In this document: positions 28,632 through 38,438 of the stretch, in pieces | How the letters are laid out: every line of letters begins with the position of its first letter | Numbering within the stretch: the stretch's first letter is position 1 | Assembly: GCA_026770025.1 (NCBI GenBank) | Contig: JAMXDE010000008.1 | Coordinates: 930,001-994,000, forward strand | Direction: 5' to 3' | Length of the DNA stretch: 64,000 nt | DNA from: Craspedostauros australis | Taxonomy: Eukaryota; Bacillariophyta; Bacillariophyceae; Mastogloiales; Achnanthaceae | The notes under the pieces: model-generated | Databases searched by the model: none | Seen by the model: the letters and a program-made list of their open reading frames with translations, nothing else | What the model was told of the DNA's origin: nothing | Position numbers and translations under genes: made by a program

Positions 28632-29411
28632 CTACCTACGATAGATCTTGTCGGCCGCCAAGGCCTCCAGGAAGACCGTCTTGTTCATGCTCTGCACGAT
28701 GGCCAGTCCGGGTCCCGTGAGCGTGGTGTTGAAGATCCCCTCGCCACCACCGAACATGCCGACGATACCACCCGCGCGTCGCAGATCGAGCTTGCAGCTC
28801 TCCGAGAAGGCCAGGATGCAGTTGGTGTCGATGAGGATGGTCTCACCCTCCTTGAGGACCTTCTGCACGATGGTGCCGGTGACGCCGAGCAGGACCGTGC
28901 CGGTGCCCTTGAGATTCTGCCGCACGAGGCCGACACCGCCGCAGCAGCAGCGAATGAAGTTGCAGTCGCAGTTGATGGTGACCTCGACGTCGCCGATGGA
29001 GCCCATGTAGGATCCCTGCTGCGCGATGAGGGAACCGCCGACCTCCGGCAGGCTGAGGTCGATGGGAATGACCTTGCCCTGCGGTTCGTTGGGCGTCATG
29101 GCGGCAAAGCCGCGTTCGCCGCTGCCCGTGTTGGTGAAGTTGAGGACGCAGCACGATTCGCCGGAGAGGCAGCGGTTGCAGCATCCTTCGCACGTGGCCG
29201 ACTGCGTGACGCCGGGAGTGAGGAACATCATGGTGCCTGGCTCACCCTTGCAGGTCTCACCGGGTTCCAATCCAACGGAGATGATCTGCGATTCGTACCC
29301 CGTGATGGCGAACTTGGTGGCCGCATCGTCTGGCAGCTTCAGGTGATCCCAGCCGCTGGCCTCCAGCACGATCTCAGGTTCCTTCACTTCGAGCTTGTCG
29401 TATCCGGACAT
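28632..29411 (-). CDS. AIM24/TIGR00266-family protein B (259 aa)
   Basis: The frame extends upstream to 29717 through low-complexity His/Ser/Thr codons. The ATG at 29411 (MSGYDKLEVKEPE) is taken as the start because the upstream part is (TGTTGT)-type 5' UTR. Intronless. Family blocks: ITGYESQIISVGLEPGET, GFAAMTPNEPQGKVIPIDL, QGSYMGSIGDVEV, GTIVQKVLKEGETILID, FNTTLTGPGLAIVQSMNK. A Cys-rich pair of sites is present (CEGCCNRCLSGESCC and CDCNFIRCCCGG). It points away from paralog C across a 1.4-kb divergent region. Function in algae is unknown; soluble, with no signal seen. Confidence 0.85.
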   Translation of the reverse strand: MSGYDKLEVKEPEIVLEASGWDHLKLPDDAATKFAITGYESQIISVGLEPGETCKGEPGTMMFLTPGVTQSATCEGCCNRCLSGESCCVLNFTNTGSGERGFAAMTPNEPQGKVIPIDLSLPEVGGSLIAQQGSYMGSIGDVEVTINCDCNFIRCCCGGVGLVRQNLKGTGTVLLGVTGTIVQKVLKEGETILIDTNCILAFSESCKLDLRRAGGIVGMFGGGEGIFNTTLTGPGLAIVQSMNKTVFLEALAADKIYRR

Positions 29412-30847
29412 CTTGTTGTGTGTTGTTGTCTGTTGTTGTCTGTTGTTGTGTGTTGTGGTCGTCGGTGGTTGGGTACAAGAGTATGTGTCAGATGATGTGG
29501 ATTGAGATGGAGGTCTCTCTTCTTGATGATTGCAAATCGGCACAAGGACTTCTGAGGATGATGAGGGCTCGATGATGGTGTGATGATGGTTCGATGGCAA
29601 CTCTCTGTGCTGATGGTGGGGACGAGAGTGATGTGTTCCGGATGAAGCAGAGATGGGGTGTGGCGTCCCTGCAGAGACAGAGACAGAGAGGAGATGGATG
29701 CTCCTGAAAGATCTCAAGAGGTCAGAATGAGGGATGCGCTGTTGGTGTTTGTTGTGGCAGAGCGGCGAAGGCGGATGTGCACGCTGGTGTCAAGGGGAAG
29801 TAGGGGCAGAAATGACACGCACCAGCCAACCACAGAGAACGAAAGATCGCAGAGAGAGCCTGATTCGTGGTTGTTGTTGTTGTGCGTTGTTTGTGTTGCT
29901 TGGGGTTCAGCTTCGAGATGTTGATTCCCGGATGGCAGGGGGTGGCAGATCAAGCTGGAACAGTTTGTCGCTTCGCGCACATCTGTGGGCGCTTCAACAA
30001 CCGTCACCCCCAAATTAATGTGGTTTTGGATTTTTGCGGCTCGAAGAGAAGCGAAGGATACGAACGCGTGACACAGCAGAACAACGCGGTGCGAAAAAAT
30101 TGGAGCGAAACCGCAGCAACAAGGGAGAGTGATGGCGAATGCGGTTCACCCCGCCACTTCACGCGAGCACGAGCATCACAGAGAGATCAATGAGAGCGGT
30201 TCCAGCCTCGTAGAGTACTGGTGTCCCACCAATCCTTCTTCATCACCATCGCTACCCCCATCATCACCATTACCACATTCACAACCACAGAGACGGAAAC
30301 GGAGGGAGATCACAGCAGACCACAATCCAACAACAACCGACACATCACCACAACTTTTTTTACCACATTCCTTCCTGCACACGAGTCAGATCAACAGTTC
30401 GCCAATACATCACGCAAGATCGACCTTCACCTTCACCTCTTCGTCCCTCTTGGCAGCAACCGCCAACTCCCTCATCTACTTTGCTTCGTCTCATCTCATC
30501 TCACTTCAGCTCGATCAGGGCCTCTCGTGCAGAACGATCGTGACACCAGACACGGAAAGTAAGTGTGGAATTCGGAAGATGTAATTGTACACCTTCAACC
30601 TCCATGTGAAACCCACAGCAGCATCCGTTACGACATCAGAGAGGCTCCGCCACATGCCTTCCTCTTCTGAAGGAAGCACAATACCACATTCCAACGTAGC
30701 GGAACAGCAGTGTCTACATACTCACGCCTGCCTTCTTGCATCCCTCCACGAATCAACTACATCCAATACCAGCAACGACCCCCTTGCGAATAGAGCACGT
30801 GAAGCAACCAACATCAACCAACAACAACAACAACAGCAACCATCGCC
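29412..30847. other. Divergent region between AIM24 paralogs B and C
   Basis: Low-complexity TGTTG tracts near 29413-29460 and CAA-rich leader near 30800-30847. Frames at 29714-30013 and 30129-30584 have no recognisable pattern. Probably the promoters and leaders of B and C. Confidence 0.45.
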
Positions 30848-31633
30848 ATGATCGCCGGCTTTGAAGTATGGACGCCCGAAAAGGCACCCACCTTCGACGA
30901 TGGCATGCCCGTCTTCGAGATCATCGGAACCGATGCCCAGATCGTTCAGTTCCCAGTGCGCGCAGGACGCCAAATCACTTGCTTCTCCGGTGCCATGGCC
31001 TACATGAGCGACGGCATGAAGATGGATGTGAAGCTCGCTGGTCTCAAGAAGACATTCGGACGATTGGCTGGTGGAGGATCGCTGTTCGAAGTCACGTACA
31101 CCAACGAGACCAACGAAGACGGATTCATCGGCATGACGCCAGATTATCCAGGAATCATCATCCCACTCAACATGGCCACAACAGGCAAGATCTACTGTCT
31201 TCGTGACTCATTCCTCTGTTCCACGGTTGGCTTGGGCAACCAGACCACGGATATCTCTGCGGGTTTCAATCCAGCAAACAGCATTGGTGGAATCATCTGC
31301 AGTGGCTTCGATTTCATCGTTCAGACGTTGGAGAATGGTGAATGGGCCTTCATCATGTCGATGGGAACAGTCGTGAAGAAGACCTTGGGCGAAGGAGAGG
31401 CCGTGCAGGTGGATGGCGACAGCATCCTGGCCTTCGACGCTTCCGTCCAGATTGATATCAAGTCAGTTGGTAACTGTGCCGCCATCTGTTGTGGTGGTGA
31501 AGGTCTGTTCAACACGACGATGGTGGGTCCAGGACAGATCTGGCTTCAGAGCATGGGAATTGACAAGATGAGACATCTGTTCCCGCCACAAGTGTCAAGT
31601 CCTCCGGAAGCCGGAGATGGCGGAGGCGATTAA
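30848..31633 (+). CDS. AIM24/TIGR00266-family protein C (261 aa)
   Basis: Intronless; start MIAGFEVWTPEK with context GCCATG after a CAACAA-rich leader. Family blocks: TDAQIVQFPVRAGRQITCFSGAMAYM, GFIGMTPDYPGIIIPLNM, GTVVKKTLGEGEAVQVDGDSILAFD and CCGGEGLFNTTMVGPGQIWLQSM. It differs from A and B in the middle, where a Cys-flanked, Asn/Gly-rich insert (CLRDSFLCSTVGLGNQTTD) replaces the CCCGG cluster. The C-terminus is a short Gly/Asp tail. It is the left half of a tandem pair with D; the two proteins differ at one residue (V22 here, I in D) before the tail. Confidence 0.88.
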   Translation: MIAGFEVWTPEKAPTFDDGMPVFEIIGTDAQIVQFPVRAGRQITCFSGAMAYMSDGMKMDVKLAGLKKTFGRLAGGGSLFEVTYTNETNEDGFIGMTPDYPGIIIPLNMATTGKIYCLRDSFLCSTVGLGNQTTDISAGFNPANSIGGIICSGFDFIVQTLENGEWAFIMSMGTVVKKTLGEGEAVQVDGDSILAFDASVQIDIKSVGNCAAICCGGEGLFNTTMVGPGQIWLQSMGIDKMRHLFPPQVSSPPEAGDGGGD

Positions 31634-32094
31634 GGCGGCGGCGAATGTATCGATCAATGCCCTCTCTAGTTTGTGATCTTTCCAGTGGCTCGCAGCAATC
31701 GACTCGTCCCAATCAGGCAGAAATAAAGTCACATATGTGTCCTCTCACTATTAGTGCAATAAACTGAATGTCATCAGAATCCTTTGTCATATGCCGCAAA
31801 TGACAGTACCATACTCCAGTCGAGCGGATTATTCTCCAGACATTGGTACCGATGAAGATCTCCCTCCATGCACCGACGAAGAGAGGGGAAGGATCCACGA
31901 AGATCACATGCAGAAGCAGCAATGGCGCCGGCCCCCTCGCCTTGCGCAAGCGCGGACCGCAACAATTAAGAAGCCGTTTTTTTGGTCTCATCAATCCCAA
32001 CTCACGAATCAAATCAACGCCAAGGCGATCCATCAACAGCCACCCCCATTCCACAATCCAACAAGCAAACAAACAAACAAACAACAGTAACAAG
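31634..32094. other. Spacer between tandem paralogs C and D
   Basis: About 460 bp. It contains the 3' UTR of C and the CAAACAAAC-rich leader of D. No gene. Confidence 0.5.
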
Positions 32095-33069
32095 ATGTCA
32101 CCAACCTTGGATCCACGAGACAATGCTTCGGACTTCTCTCCGTTGCTCAACTCACAACATTCACAAACCTACAACCAACATCAACCAACAACATCAAAAG
32201 CAACCATCACCATGATCGCCGGCTTTGAAGTATGGACACCCGAAAAGGCGCCCACCTTCGACGATGGCATGCCCATCTTCGAGATCATCGGAACCGATGC
32301 CCAGATCGTTCAGTTCCCCGTGCGTGCAGGACGCCAAATCACGTGCTTCTCCGGTGCCATGGCCTACATGAGCGACGGCATGAAGATGGATGTGAAACTC
32401 GCCGGCCTCAAGAAGACATTCGGAAGATTGGCCGGTGGAGGATCGCTGTTCGAAGTCACGTACACCAACGAGACCAACGAAGACGGATTCATCGGCATGA
32501 CACCAGATTACCCTGGAATCATCATCCCACTCAACATGGCCACAACAGGCAAGATCTACTGTCTTCGTGACTCATTCCTCTGTTCCACGGTTGGCTTGGG
32601 CAACCAGACCACGGACATCTCTGCGGGTTTCAATCCAGCCAACAGCATTGGTGGAATCATCTGCAGTGGCTTCGATTTCATCGTTCAGACGTTGGAGAAT
32701 GGTGAATGGGCCTTCATCATGTCGATGGGGACGGTCGTGAAGAAGACCTTGGGCGAAGGAGAGGCCGTGCAGGTGGATGGCGATAGCATCCTGGCCTTCG
32801 ACGCTTCCGTTCAGATTGATATCAAGTCAGTTGGTAACTGTGCCGCCATCTGTTGTGGCGGTGAAGGTCTGTTCAACACGACGATGGTGGGTCCAGGACA
32901 GATCTGGCTTCAGAGCATGGGAATTGACAAGATGAGACATCTGTTCCCGCCACAAGTGTCAAGTCCCGCGGGTGGCGATGGTGACGGCGACGACGACGGT
33001 GATGACGACGGTGGTGACGACGGTGGTGATTGGGGAGGCGATTGGGGAGGCGATGATGGTGGTGAATAA
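32095..33069 (+). CDS. AIM24/TIGR00266-family protein D, tandem duplicate of C
   Basis: Near-identical to C over about 250 residues, including mostly synonymous third-base differences, so the duplication is recent. Two starts are possible. ATG at 32095 gives a 39-residue extension (MSPTLDPRDNASDFSPLLN) that includes an acidic-dileucine-like DFSPLL. ATG at 32212 (context ACCATG) matches the start of C exactly and may be the real one. The C-terminal tail has expanded into a run of GDDDG and GDWGG repeats (32983-33066), absent from C. Length is 324 aa or 285 aa. Confidence 0.85.
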   Translation: MSPTLDPRDNASDFSPLLNSQHSQTYNQHQPTTSKATITMIAGFEVWTPEKAPTFDDGMPIFEIIGTDAQIVQFPVRAGRQITCFSGAMAYMSDGMKMDVKLAGLKKTFGRLAGGGSLFEVTYTNETNEDGFIGMTPDYPGIIIPLNMATTGKIYCLRDSFLCSTVGLGNQTTDISAGFNPANSIGGIICSGFDFIVQTLENGEWAFIMSMGTVVKKTLGEGEAVQVDGDSILAFDASVQIDIKSVGNCAAICCGGEGLFNTTMVGPGQIWLQSMGIDKMRHLFPPQVSSPAGGDGDGDDDGDDDGGDDGGDWGGDWGGDDGGE

Positions 33070-33718
33070 ACCTTCTTGCTATTGAACCCAGCGCGAACCA
33101 GGAGCAGCGAATGCCTTCACGGCTCAACGCAACGCACGTAGACGTAAATATGATAATACCAGTGATAAGTGACTCCTTGGGCTCTGTCTGCTCCCAAGCA
33201 AAAGAAGGCGACGGTATCGGGACTAAGAGGAAGTGAGCTCCACAATCGTGGTCTCGTCGTTCCGTGTGCAAAGGCTGCAGATAAGCTCTGAAAATCAGCG
33301 GTGCCGCCATCGACAGAGGATGGACACAGCCAAGTCAAGTACAACGCGTCGGAAAGTGACGATGGATAGACTGGAGTAATATTGCAATGTTTCAATCGCT
33401 AGACTATGTTGGTTCTGGCTGCGTGTGCAGTCCTCATTGGACTCAACGAAAGTGGTGGTGGCAAGTTCGAGGTACGAATCAAACAAAATCGAGCATCTCG
33501 TATCCTCCACACCAACCCGCGACTTTCTTGCTTGCGGACGTCCGACATAAGCGTCAACAACGACGGCACCGGGCCATCCCGACTTGCGATATAAGGCCTT
33601 AGAAAAGACAATAGGATTCATTGGAGGCCCAACATTGAGAGGAAGAGGTTGGTATTGTTGGATACCCAATCCGTGATGCGCTTCCGACTTGGGCGTAACG
33701 TTTTGGCTGCAGCGGGTC
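33070..33718. other. Convergent spacer
   Basis: About 650 bp between gene D and the Cys-rich gene on the other strand. Nothing recognised. Confidence 0.45.
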
Positions 33719-36304
33719 TTAAGTGCAGGCTGGGCAAGAGGTGCCACTGGTGATGGTGAATTCTGCAGTGAGAGACACGCATGGGTTGGTGGCGCTTGGA
33801 TGTCTGTAACAGAAGCTGCATCCCGAGTAGTACATGACAGGCTCAGCATTGCACACGTTGTTGCCGAGGATGATGTCCGCGTTAAAGTAGAAGCTGTAGC
33901 CCAAGTATTTGCAGGAGCTTTCTGGCACACAAGAACCGTCACCGATAGTTGTGTCTCCTGCGAACTGGTTGCGTGTGGGATAAGAGGAGAAAGCGTTGAT
34001 TTTTGCGCACGAAGAGGCACCGACACAGGACCCGGCTCCCACAATAGTATTGGACACACGCTTGTTGTCGGCACCGCCGCTGCCCTGGGTGGGTGTTATG
34101 GTCTTGTAGTCTTCTGGTCCAGCACCCATGGCATTGCAGGCTTTGTGATCAGTGCATGATCCTGCGCCAATAATGGCGTCGCCGTTGGAGTGTTGCGCGA
34201 AGGCGTAGCATGACTTGTATCCAGTGCACGATCCTGGTCCAATGATGGAGGCCTTGTCACTTCCAGAGTTGAAGTTGAAGTTGAAACATGTGTCAGACTC
34301 GTCAGAAAAGCTTGTGACACAGGATCCCTGGAAGATCATGGACTGAGTCTCGATGCTTTTGCAGGCCTTGTCCCCAATGCAACTGTTGGATGCGATAGAC
34401 GCGATGCCGGTCCAGGAGCAGGCCATGGTTCCGACGCAGCATGTGCGTCCTGCCATACCACACCAATCAATAGCATCAGCAGCGGTTCCAGTGAACATCT
34501 CACCAGTGGCGGCAGCGGCCGCGCTGAAGATCTTGAGGACACCGGTCTTTCCGCTGATGGTATTGAAGAGAGCGACGCCGTCAGCAATGGTTGCCTGGTT
34601 TTCAAAGATCCCAAGAAGATCTGCTTCGTTTTGGATAGTGGAGAGAAGGGACATTCCCGCGGATGTGCTTGGTGTTCCGAGGGCATCCAGGAATGTCTGG
34701 GGAGTTGGAGCTGAAGTTGGAGCTGCTGTTGGACCAGTGGGGGCCAATGAAGCAGTGGGGGGAGAGGTCGGTGCCAAAGTCGGTGCCGAAGTCGGCAAAG
34801 CAGTTGGAGCAGTGGGGGCCGATGTGGGAGGTGACGTGGCAGGTGTTGGGAAAGGGGTGGGGGAAAAGGTCGGAGAGTCTGTGGGCAAGGTGTCCTTGCC
34901 AATGCAGTACTTGTCCACCTTGTCACCAGTAGGATTGCCACCAGAGCTGCTGTCTCCCTTTGGACAGGCCCCATCGACATCACTGATGATGTAGACTTCG
35001 TCGGAGTCGCACTCCGTCTTCGTCATGCATCCCTTGCAGCTATCAACGCTGCTGCATCCACCAGGAGGGACGACGAGGTCGGTTTTCATCCTGTCATTGA
35101 AGCCCATCTTCTCGCATGACCCATCAGCGGCACAGCCACCAGCACCAATGGTCAGGCTGCCTGCACGCTTGCCAGCAGTACCATAGTTGACGGTTGAATG
35201 GGCGTCCTTGCAGGCATTGCTGCCGACGCACGCATTCTTACCGATGTCGATGTGGCTGCGGATGCGGGTGGTCTTCTGCACGACGCGGCGTCTAGCTGCC
35301 TTGCATGCGTCTGTCCCAACGCATGCACCAGTCTGGATGGTGACATCACCATGAGAACGACGTCCCACTCCCTCACAAGATTGAGGAGTGGTGCATGCCA
35401 TCTCACCGACGAAGGTGACTCCTGTGATGGACGGGTTGATTTCATTTTCGTTCATCAACTCGCATGCACTCGCGCCAGTGCAGGAGGAATCGAGGATGAG
35501 GGGATTGGGACCCATATCCTTGCAGGCGCTGTCGCCGGTGCATGCCGTGATCGCGATGGTCATGAATGGAGGGGAGTTGGAGGCAGAACCGGTGACTGAG
35601 GTGCATCCCGAGGATCCTTGGCAGCATGGGGTGGCAACGGCAAGCGATTGCATTGCCGCGATGGCCGCGCATGCTACGTTCATTGCATCTGGTCGTTCGG
35701 TGACGAGGAGCGGCTTGGTAGTAGCGACCAGGGTTAATTGGCCAGCAAGGATATCGCTGGATGCGTACTTGTTGAAGAGCTTGCGTGCAGCTCCTTCACT
35801 GAGGTCTCCTGCGCACCCAAAGAAGTTCTGCAGCTGCTCCGATTCCTTGACGGCGGTGATGGCTTCGCGGCAGGATGGCTTGGCAGAGTTACAGATGATG
35901 GTCTTGGCGCTAATCTCTTCTGTTGTGAGGGCGGTATTGCCATCGGGATTGCAGACAACGGAGATAGTGGAATCGAAGATGGCTGGGGCAGCTGATGGTT
36001 TGGATGTTGGCAGGCGAGTGGGCTGGGAGGTCGGCGAGGCAGTCGGCGACCCAGTAGGCAATGCGGTTGGCGGGGTCGTGTCTGCACCAGCCGGGTTTTC
36101 AGTGAGTGGCACTTGGTTGTTCTTGTTGCCCTTGTTGGTTTTCATGTCGCCGTTGGTGTCCTTGAGGATGCGGGTCTTTGTCATCGCCATGTGGAGTTCC
36201 TCGGTTGGATCCACAGGAGTCCTGTTGCCGCGGAGCACGGCGTCGACCGTTGCCGTGTCGGCGAGAGCGAGAAAGGTCGCGAAGGCTGTCTTGGTGTAGA
36301 TCAT
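33719..36304 (-). CDS. Secreted Cys-rich/PT-rich repeat protein, copy 1 (861 aa)
   Basis: Starts with a hydrophobic signal-like segment (TAFATFLALADTATVDAV), then a first Pro-Thr linker (PTxxPTSQPT) near residues 78-105. A Cys-rich region follows with a recurring unit GxCxGxxACKxM/A (for example CTGDSACKDMG, CVGTDACKA, CVGSNACKDA, CAADGSCEKM). A second long PT linker (SPTFSPTPFPTP and similar) and a second Cys-rich repeat block (CIGDKACKSIE, CTGYKSCYAFA, CVGASSCAKIN, CVPESSCKYLG) complete it. PT-rich spacers of this type are common in secreted diatom proteins. The regular Cys spacing could form a disulfide-stacked beta solenoid; this is inference. It is paralogous to the plus-strand gene at 59290-61824. 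Probably a cell-wall or extracellular-matrix protein. No intron. Confidence 0.85.
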   Translation of the reverse strand: MIYTKTAFATFLALADTATVDAVLRGNRTPVDPTEELHMAMTKTRILKDTNGDMKTNKGNKNNQVPLTENPAGADTTPPTALPTGSPTASPTSQPTRLPTSKPSAAPAIFDSTISVVCNPDGNTALTTEEISAKTIICNSAKPSCREAITAVKESEQLQNFFGCAGDLSEGAARKLFNKYASSDILAGQLTLVATTKPLLVTERPDAMNVACAAIAAMQSLAVATPCCQGSSGCTSVTGSASNSPPFMTIAITACTGDSACKDMGPNPLILDSSCTGASACELMNENEINPSITGVTFVGEMACTTPQSCEGVGRRSHGDVTIQTGACVGTDACKAARRRVVQKTTRIRSHIDIGKNACVGSNACKDAHSTVNYGTAGKRAGSLTIGAGGCAADGSCEKMGFNDRMKTDLVVPPGGCSSVDSCKGCMTKTECDSDEVYIISDVDGACPKGDSSSGGNPTGDKVDKYCIGKDTLPTDSPTFSPTPFPTPATSPPTSAPTAPTALPTSAPTLAPTSPPTASLAPTGPTAAPTSAPTPQTFLDALGTPSTSAGMSLLSTIQNEADLLGIFENQATIADGVALFNTISGKTGVLKIFSAAAAATGEMFTGTAADAIDWCGMAGRTCCVGTMACSWTGIASIASNSCIGDKACKSIETQSMIFQGSCVTSFSDESDTCFNFNFNSGSDKASIIGPGSCTGYKSCYAFAQHSNGDAIIGAGSCTDHKACNAMGAGPEDYKTITPTQGSGGADNKRVSNTIVGAGSCVGASSCAKINAFSSYPTRNQFAGDTTIGDGSCVPESSCKYLGYSFYFNADIILGNNVCNAEPVMYYSGCSFCYRHPSATNPCVSLTAEFTITSGTSCPACT

Positions 36305-36880
36305 GATTTCTCGGTACTTGGTGGTTGGTGATTGATCGTTCAGGGTTGATAGTTGTTTGTTTGGTGTTGTTGGTTGACGACTTGGATAGATTTATGAGAT
36401 GAAGAGTTTGTTTTGTTGTTTGTTTGGACCATTTTGCTTGCGTCTTCGATGTTGTGCATGAGGCAACATGGTACGAGAATGGCATGATGTCGAGGAGGCC
36501 AAAGCTCCTTCACGACCTGGGACCTTCACGGCCTGGAACCTTCCCAACTGGCGACAACACTATTGGGTGGAAAGACTCCGTGGATCGATGCCAATGCCCA
36601 ACATTTATGATGCAGCATGACCCTCCCCAACGTCCATCATCCATTGGGTCTGAACTACACACGAGCAAAGCGCATGCGAGTATGGTGGGACAAGCAGACA
36701 CGGAACATGCCACCCTTGCTCATCTCCACATGTCATCATCTGTCGTTCTTCTTGATCCGCCGTTCTCGTCTGTACCAGGACAGGACTTTGTCGCGGTCTG
36801 ATTTCCAAAAGGGTACACTCTATGACCCACTCGAGTGAACGAAGGTGCAGTCGTGCCTGATAGTGACTTAAACTTTAACA
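36305..36880. repeat. Duplicated upstream segment (left copy)
   Basis: This DNA upstream of Cys-rich copy 1 is an inverted match to 58781-59289 upstream of copy 2. For example, the GAGGCCAAAGCTCC stretch near 36496 and the CGCGGTCTGATTTCC stretch near 36794 have reverse-complement partners near 59085 and 58793. Beyond 36,805 it continues into DNA that matches, inverted, about 54000-54041 on the far side of the TIR element. Confidence 0.8.
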
Positions 36881-38114
36881 AAATAAGTACATGTTCGGAA
36901 TCTACGTAAAATTCTGTCGAGGGGTATGTAATTTGAAAATCGGGAGAGTTGTGGATCAAAAGTTATAGACCTTGCAATAGTTTTGGTCTTCGGACGTTGT
37001 AGACCTTCCTTAGACTTCGCCGGGTATCGCCAAAACTCGCTGATGATGTCACACCCGTTCCTATTTTGAATTATTTGTCGCTTGCAATCTGGTTCTGACA
37101 CGATTCACAATTTCCCACGTCACATTTTCCTTCAATGTTTCCGCACATTCGACTGCTTGTTTTGCCGCATGTGGATGCAAATCATCGTGGGTTTGCTCCA
37201 AATTCTCGTCTTCCTTGGCTTTGCACCGTCCAAATTCTTCTTCGTCACAACCAGAATCATGCAGCGTTGGTTGCGCACTGGTACTTGCAGCCATACTTAC
37301 CACTGTGCACTCCGTTGTTTCAGCGGTTTTTGACTTCTTTTCTTGTTCTTTTTTAACTTGAGATAGTCCATGGTGAGGTATGCTTTTACTCTCAGTGGTG
37401 ATACGTGTAGTTGAGCGTGCCAGTCTGTTTTCACTCGTTCCATCGTCATCAGTTGTTGGCGTGCGTCGTACTCCACCATTCTGTTCCTCGAGTCATGGCA
37501 AGCAAGTATGCAGGTTTTGTTCAGCTCTGCCAACACATAGTCAGGATAGGCTCAAACGATCGAGTCTTCTTTGCGGCGCAACCTGGTGTTGCAACAGGAG
37601 GAAGATCCATAGCAGCAGTTGTATCCTTCCGCATTGCGTCGTGATCAGCAGTTTCCATGAAGCTGTTGCAAAGGGCTGTTTTGAATACATTCGCTTCACT
37701 CTGTTTCACACTCTTCTGGGCTTTTTGCCTCATCTTTGCCATTTTGTATCCACTGGTACTGGTTGGTGTGACTACTTGTGGTCTTCCTTCACCGTCGCGC
37801 CAAGTTCGTTCACAACGGAGCACTCCCAAGCCTCTTCCTCCACCAATTTGGCATCGGTGACATTCGAAGCTTCAATTAACCAAGCATTCTCATCCTCGTA
37901 TTGAATCTCGTGAGTGTTGGGAACACCAAGCATGTTTGCAGACCATTGAGTTCTTGGGCTCGTACAGTGAGTCAGCCACTTGCCCTTCAATAGGGAAGCG
38001 TCAACCAGCAACATCGTGGTGCCTTTGATGTCTCCAAATCGCAGGGCTTTCAAGATGATCGCCATCCCTTCCATCGCTGTCACCATCACCTGTTGCCTTG
38101 TCACCATTGCCATC
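36881..38114 (-). pseudogene. Possible decayed host gene downstream of the E1 insertion
   Basis: Several overlapping minus-strand frames look coding-like but are broken: 38134-37772 (DIKGTTMLLVDASLLKGKW), 37829-37521 (VVTPTSTSGYKMAKMRQKAQ), 37536-37297 and 37303-37061. A GTAAGT-like donor lies where the last two meet (about 37301). They may be exons or frameshifted remains of the gene whose 5' part lies beyond the transposon at 53.1-53.9 kb. No family recognised. Confidence 0.35.
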
Positions 38115-38119
38115 CCTGC
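38115..38119. repeat. E1 target site duplication (left), CCTGC
   Basis: Five bases directly outside the left LTR, identical to 53091-53095 outside the right LTR. Confidence 0.9.
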
Positions 38120-38282
38120 TGTCAAAGTGCACAAGTAACTACTGAAGACGTATTGGCCTGTTGTTGTGTGCCCTGGTCGGAGCTCTTGTTATTTTATTGT
38201 GAGTTGTCCAAAGACAATCCCCCGACCAGTATTTTGACATATATGACTAGTAGAGAGGTAAAAGGTACAGAGAAAGCTGTCA
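38120..38282 (-). repeat. E1 left LTR (3' LTR in element sense)
   Basis: 163 bp, TG...CA termini, matched to 52929-53090 with scattered substitutions. Confidence 0.9.
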
Positions 38283-38438
38283 CGCCCCTTGATCTCAAGG
38301 TGGACCCCCGTAGAACAGGGTTGTGGCAAGAAGTGTTAGTGTTGGCCTCACTAATGCTTTGGTGAGCATGTCAGCGAAGTTCTGAGCTGATGGGACATGG
38401 ACTGGAACCAGTGTCCCAGCTCCCACAGCCTCACGGAC

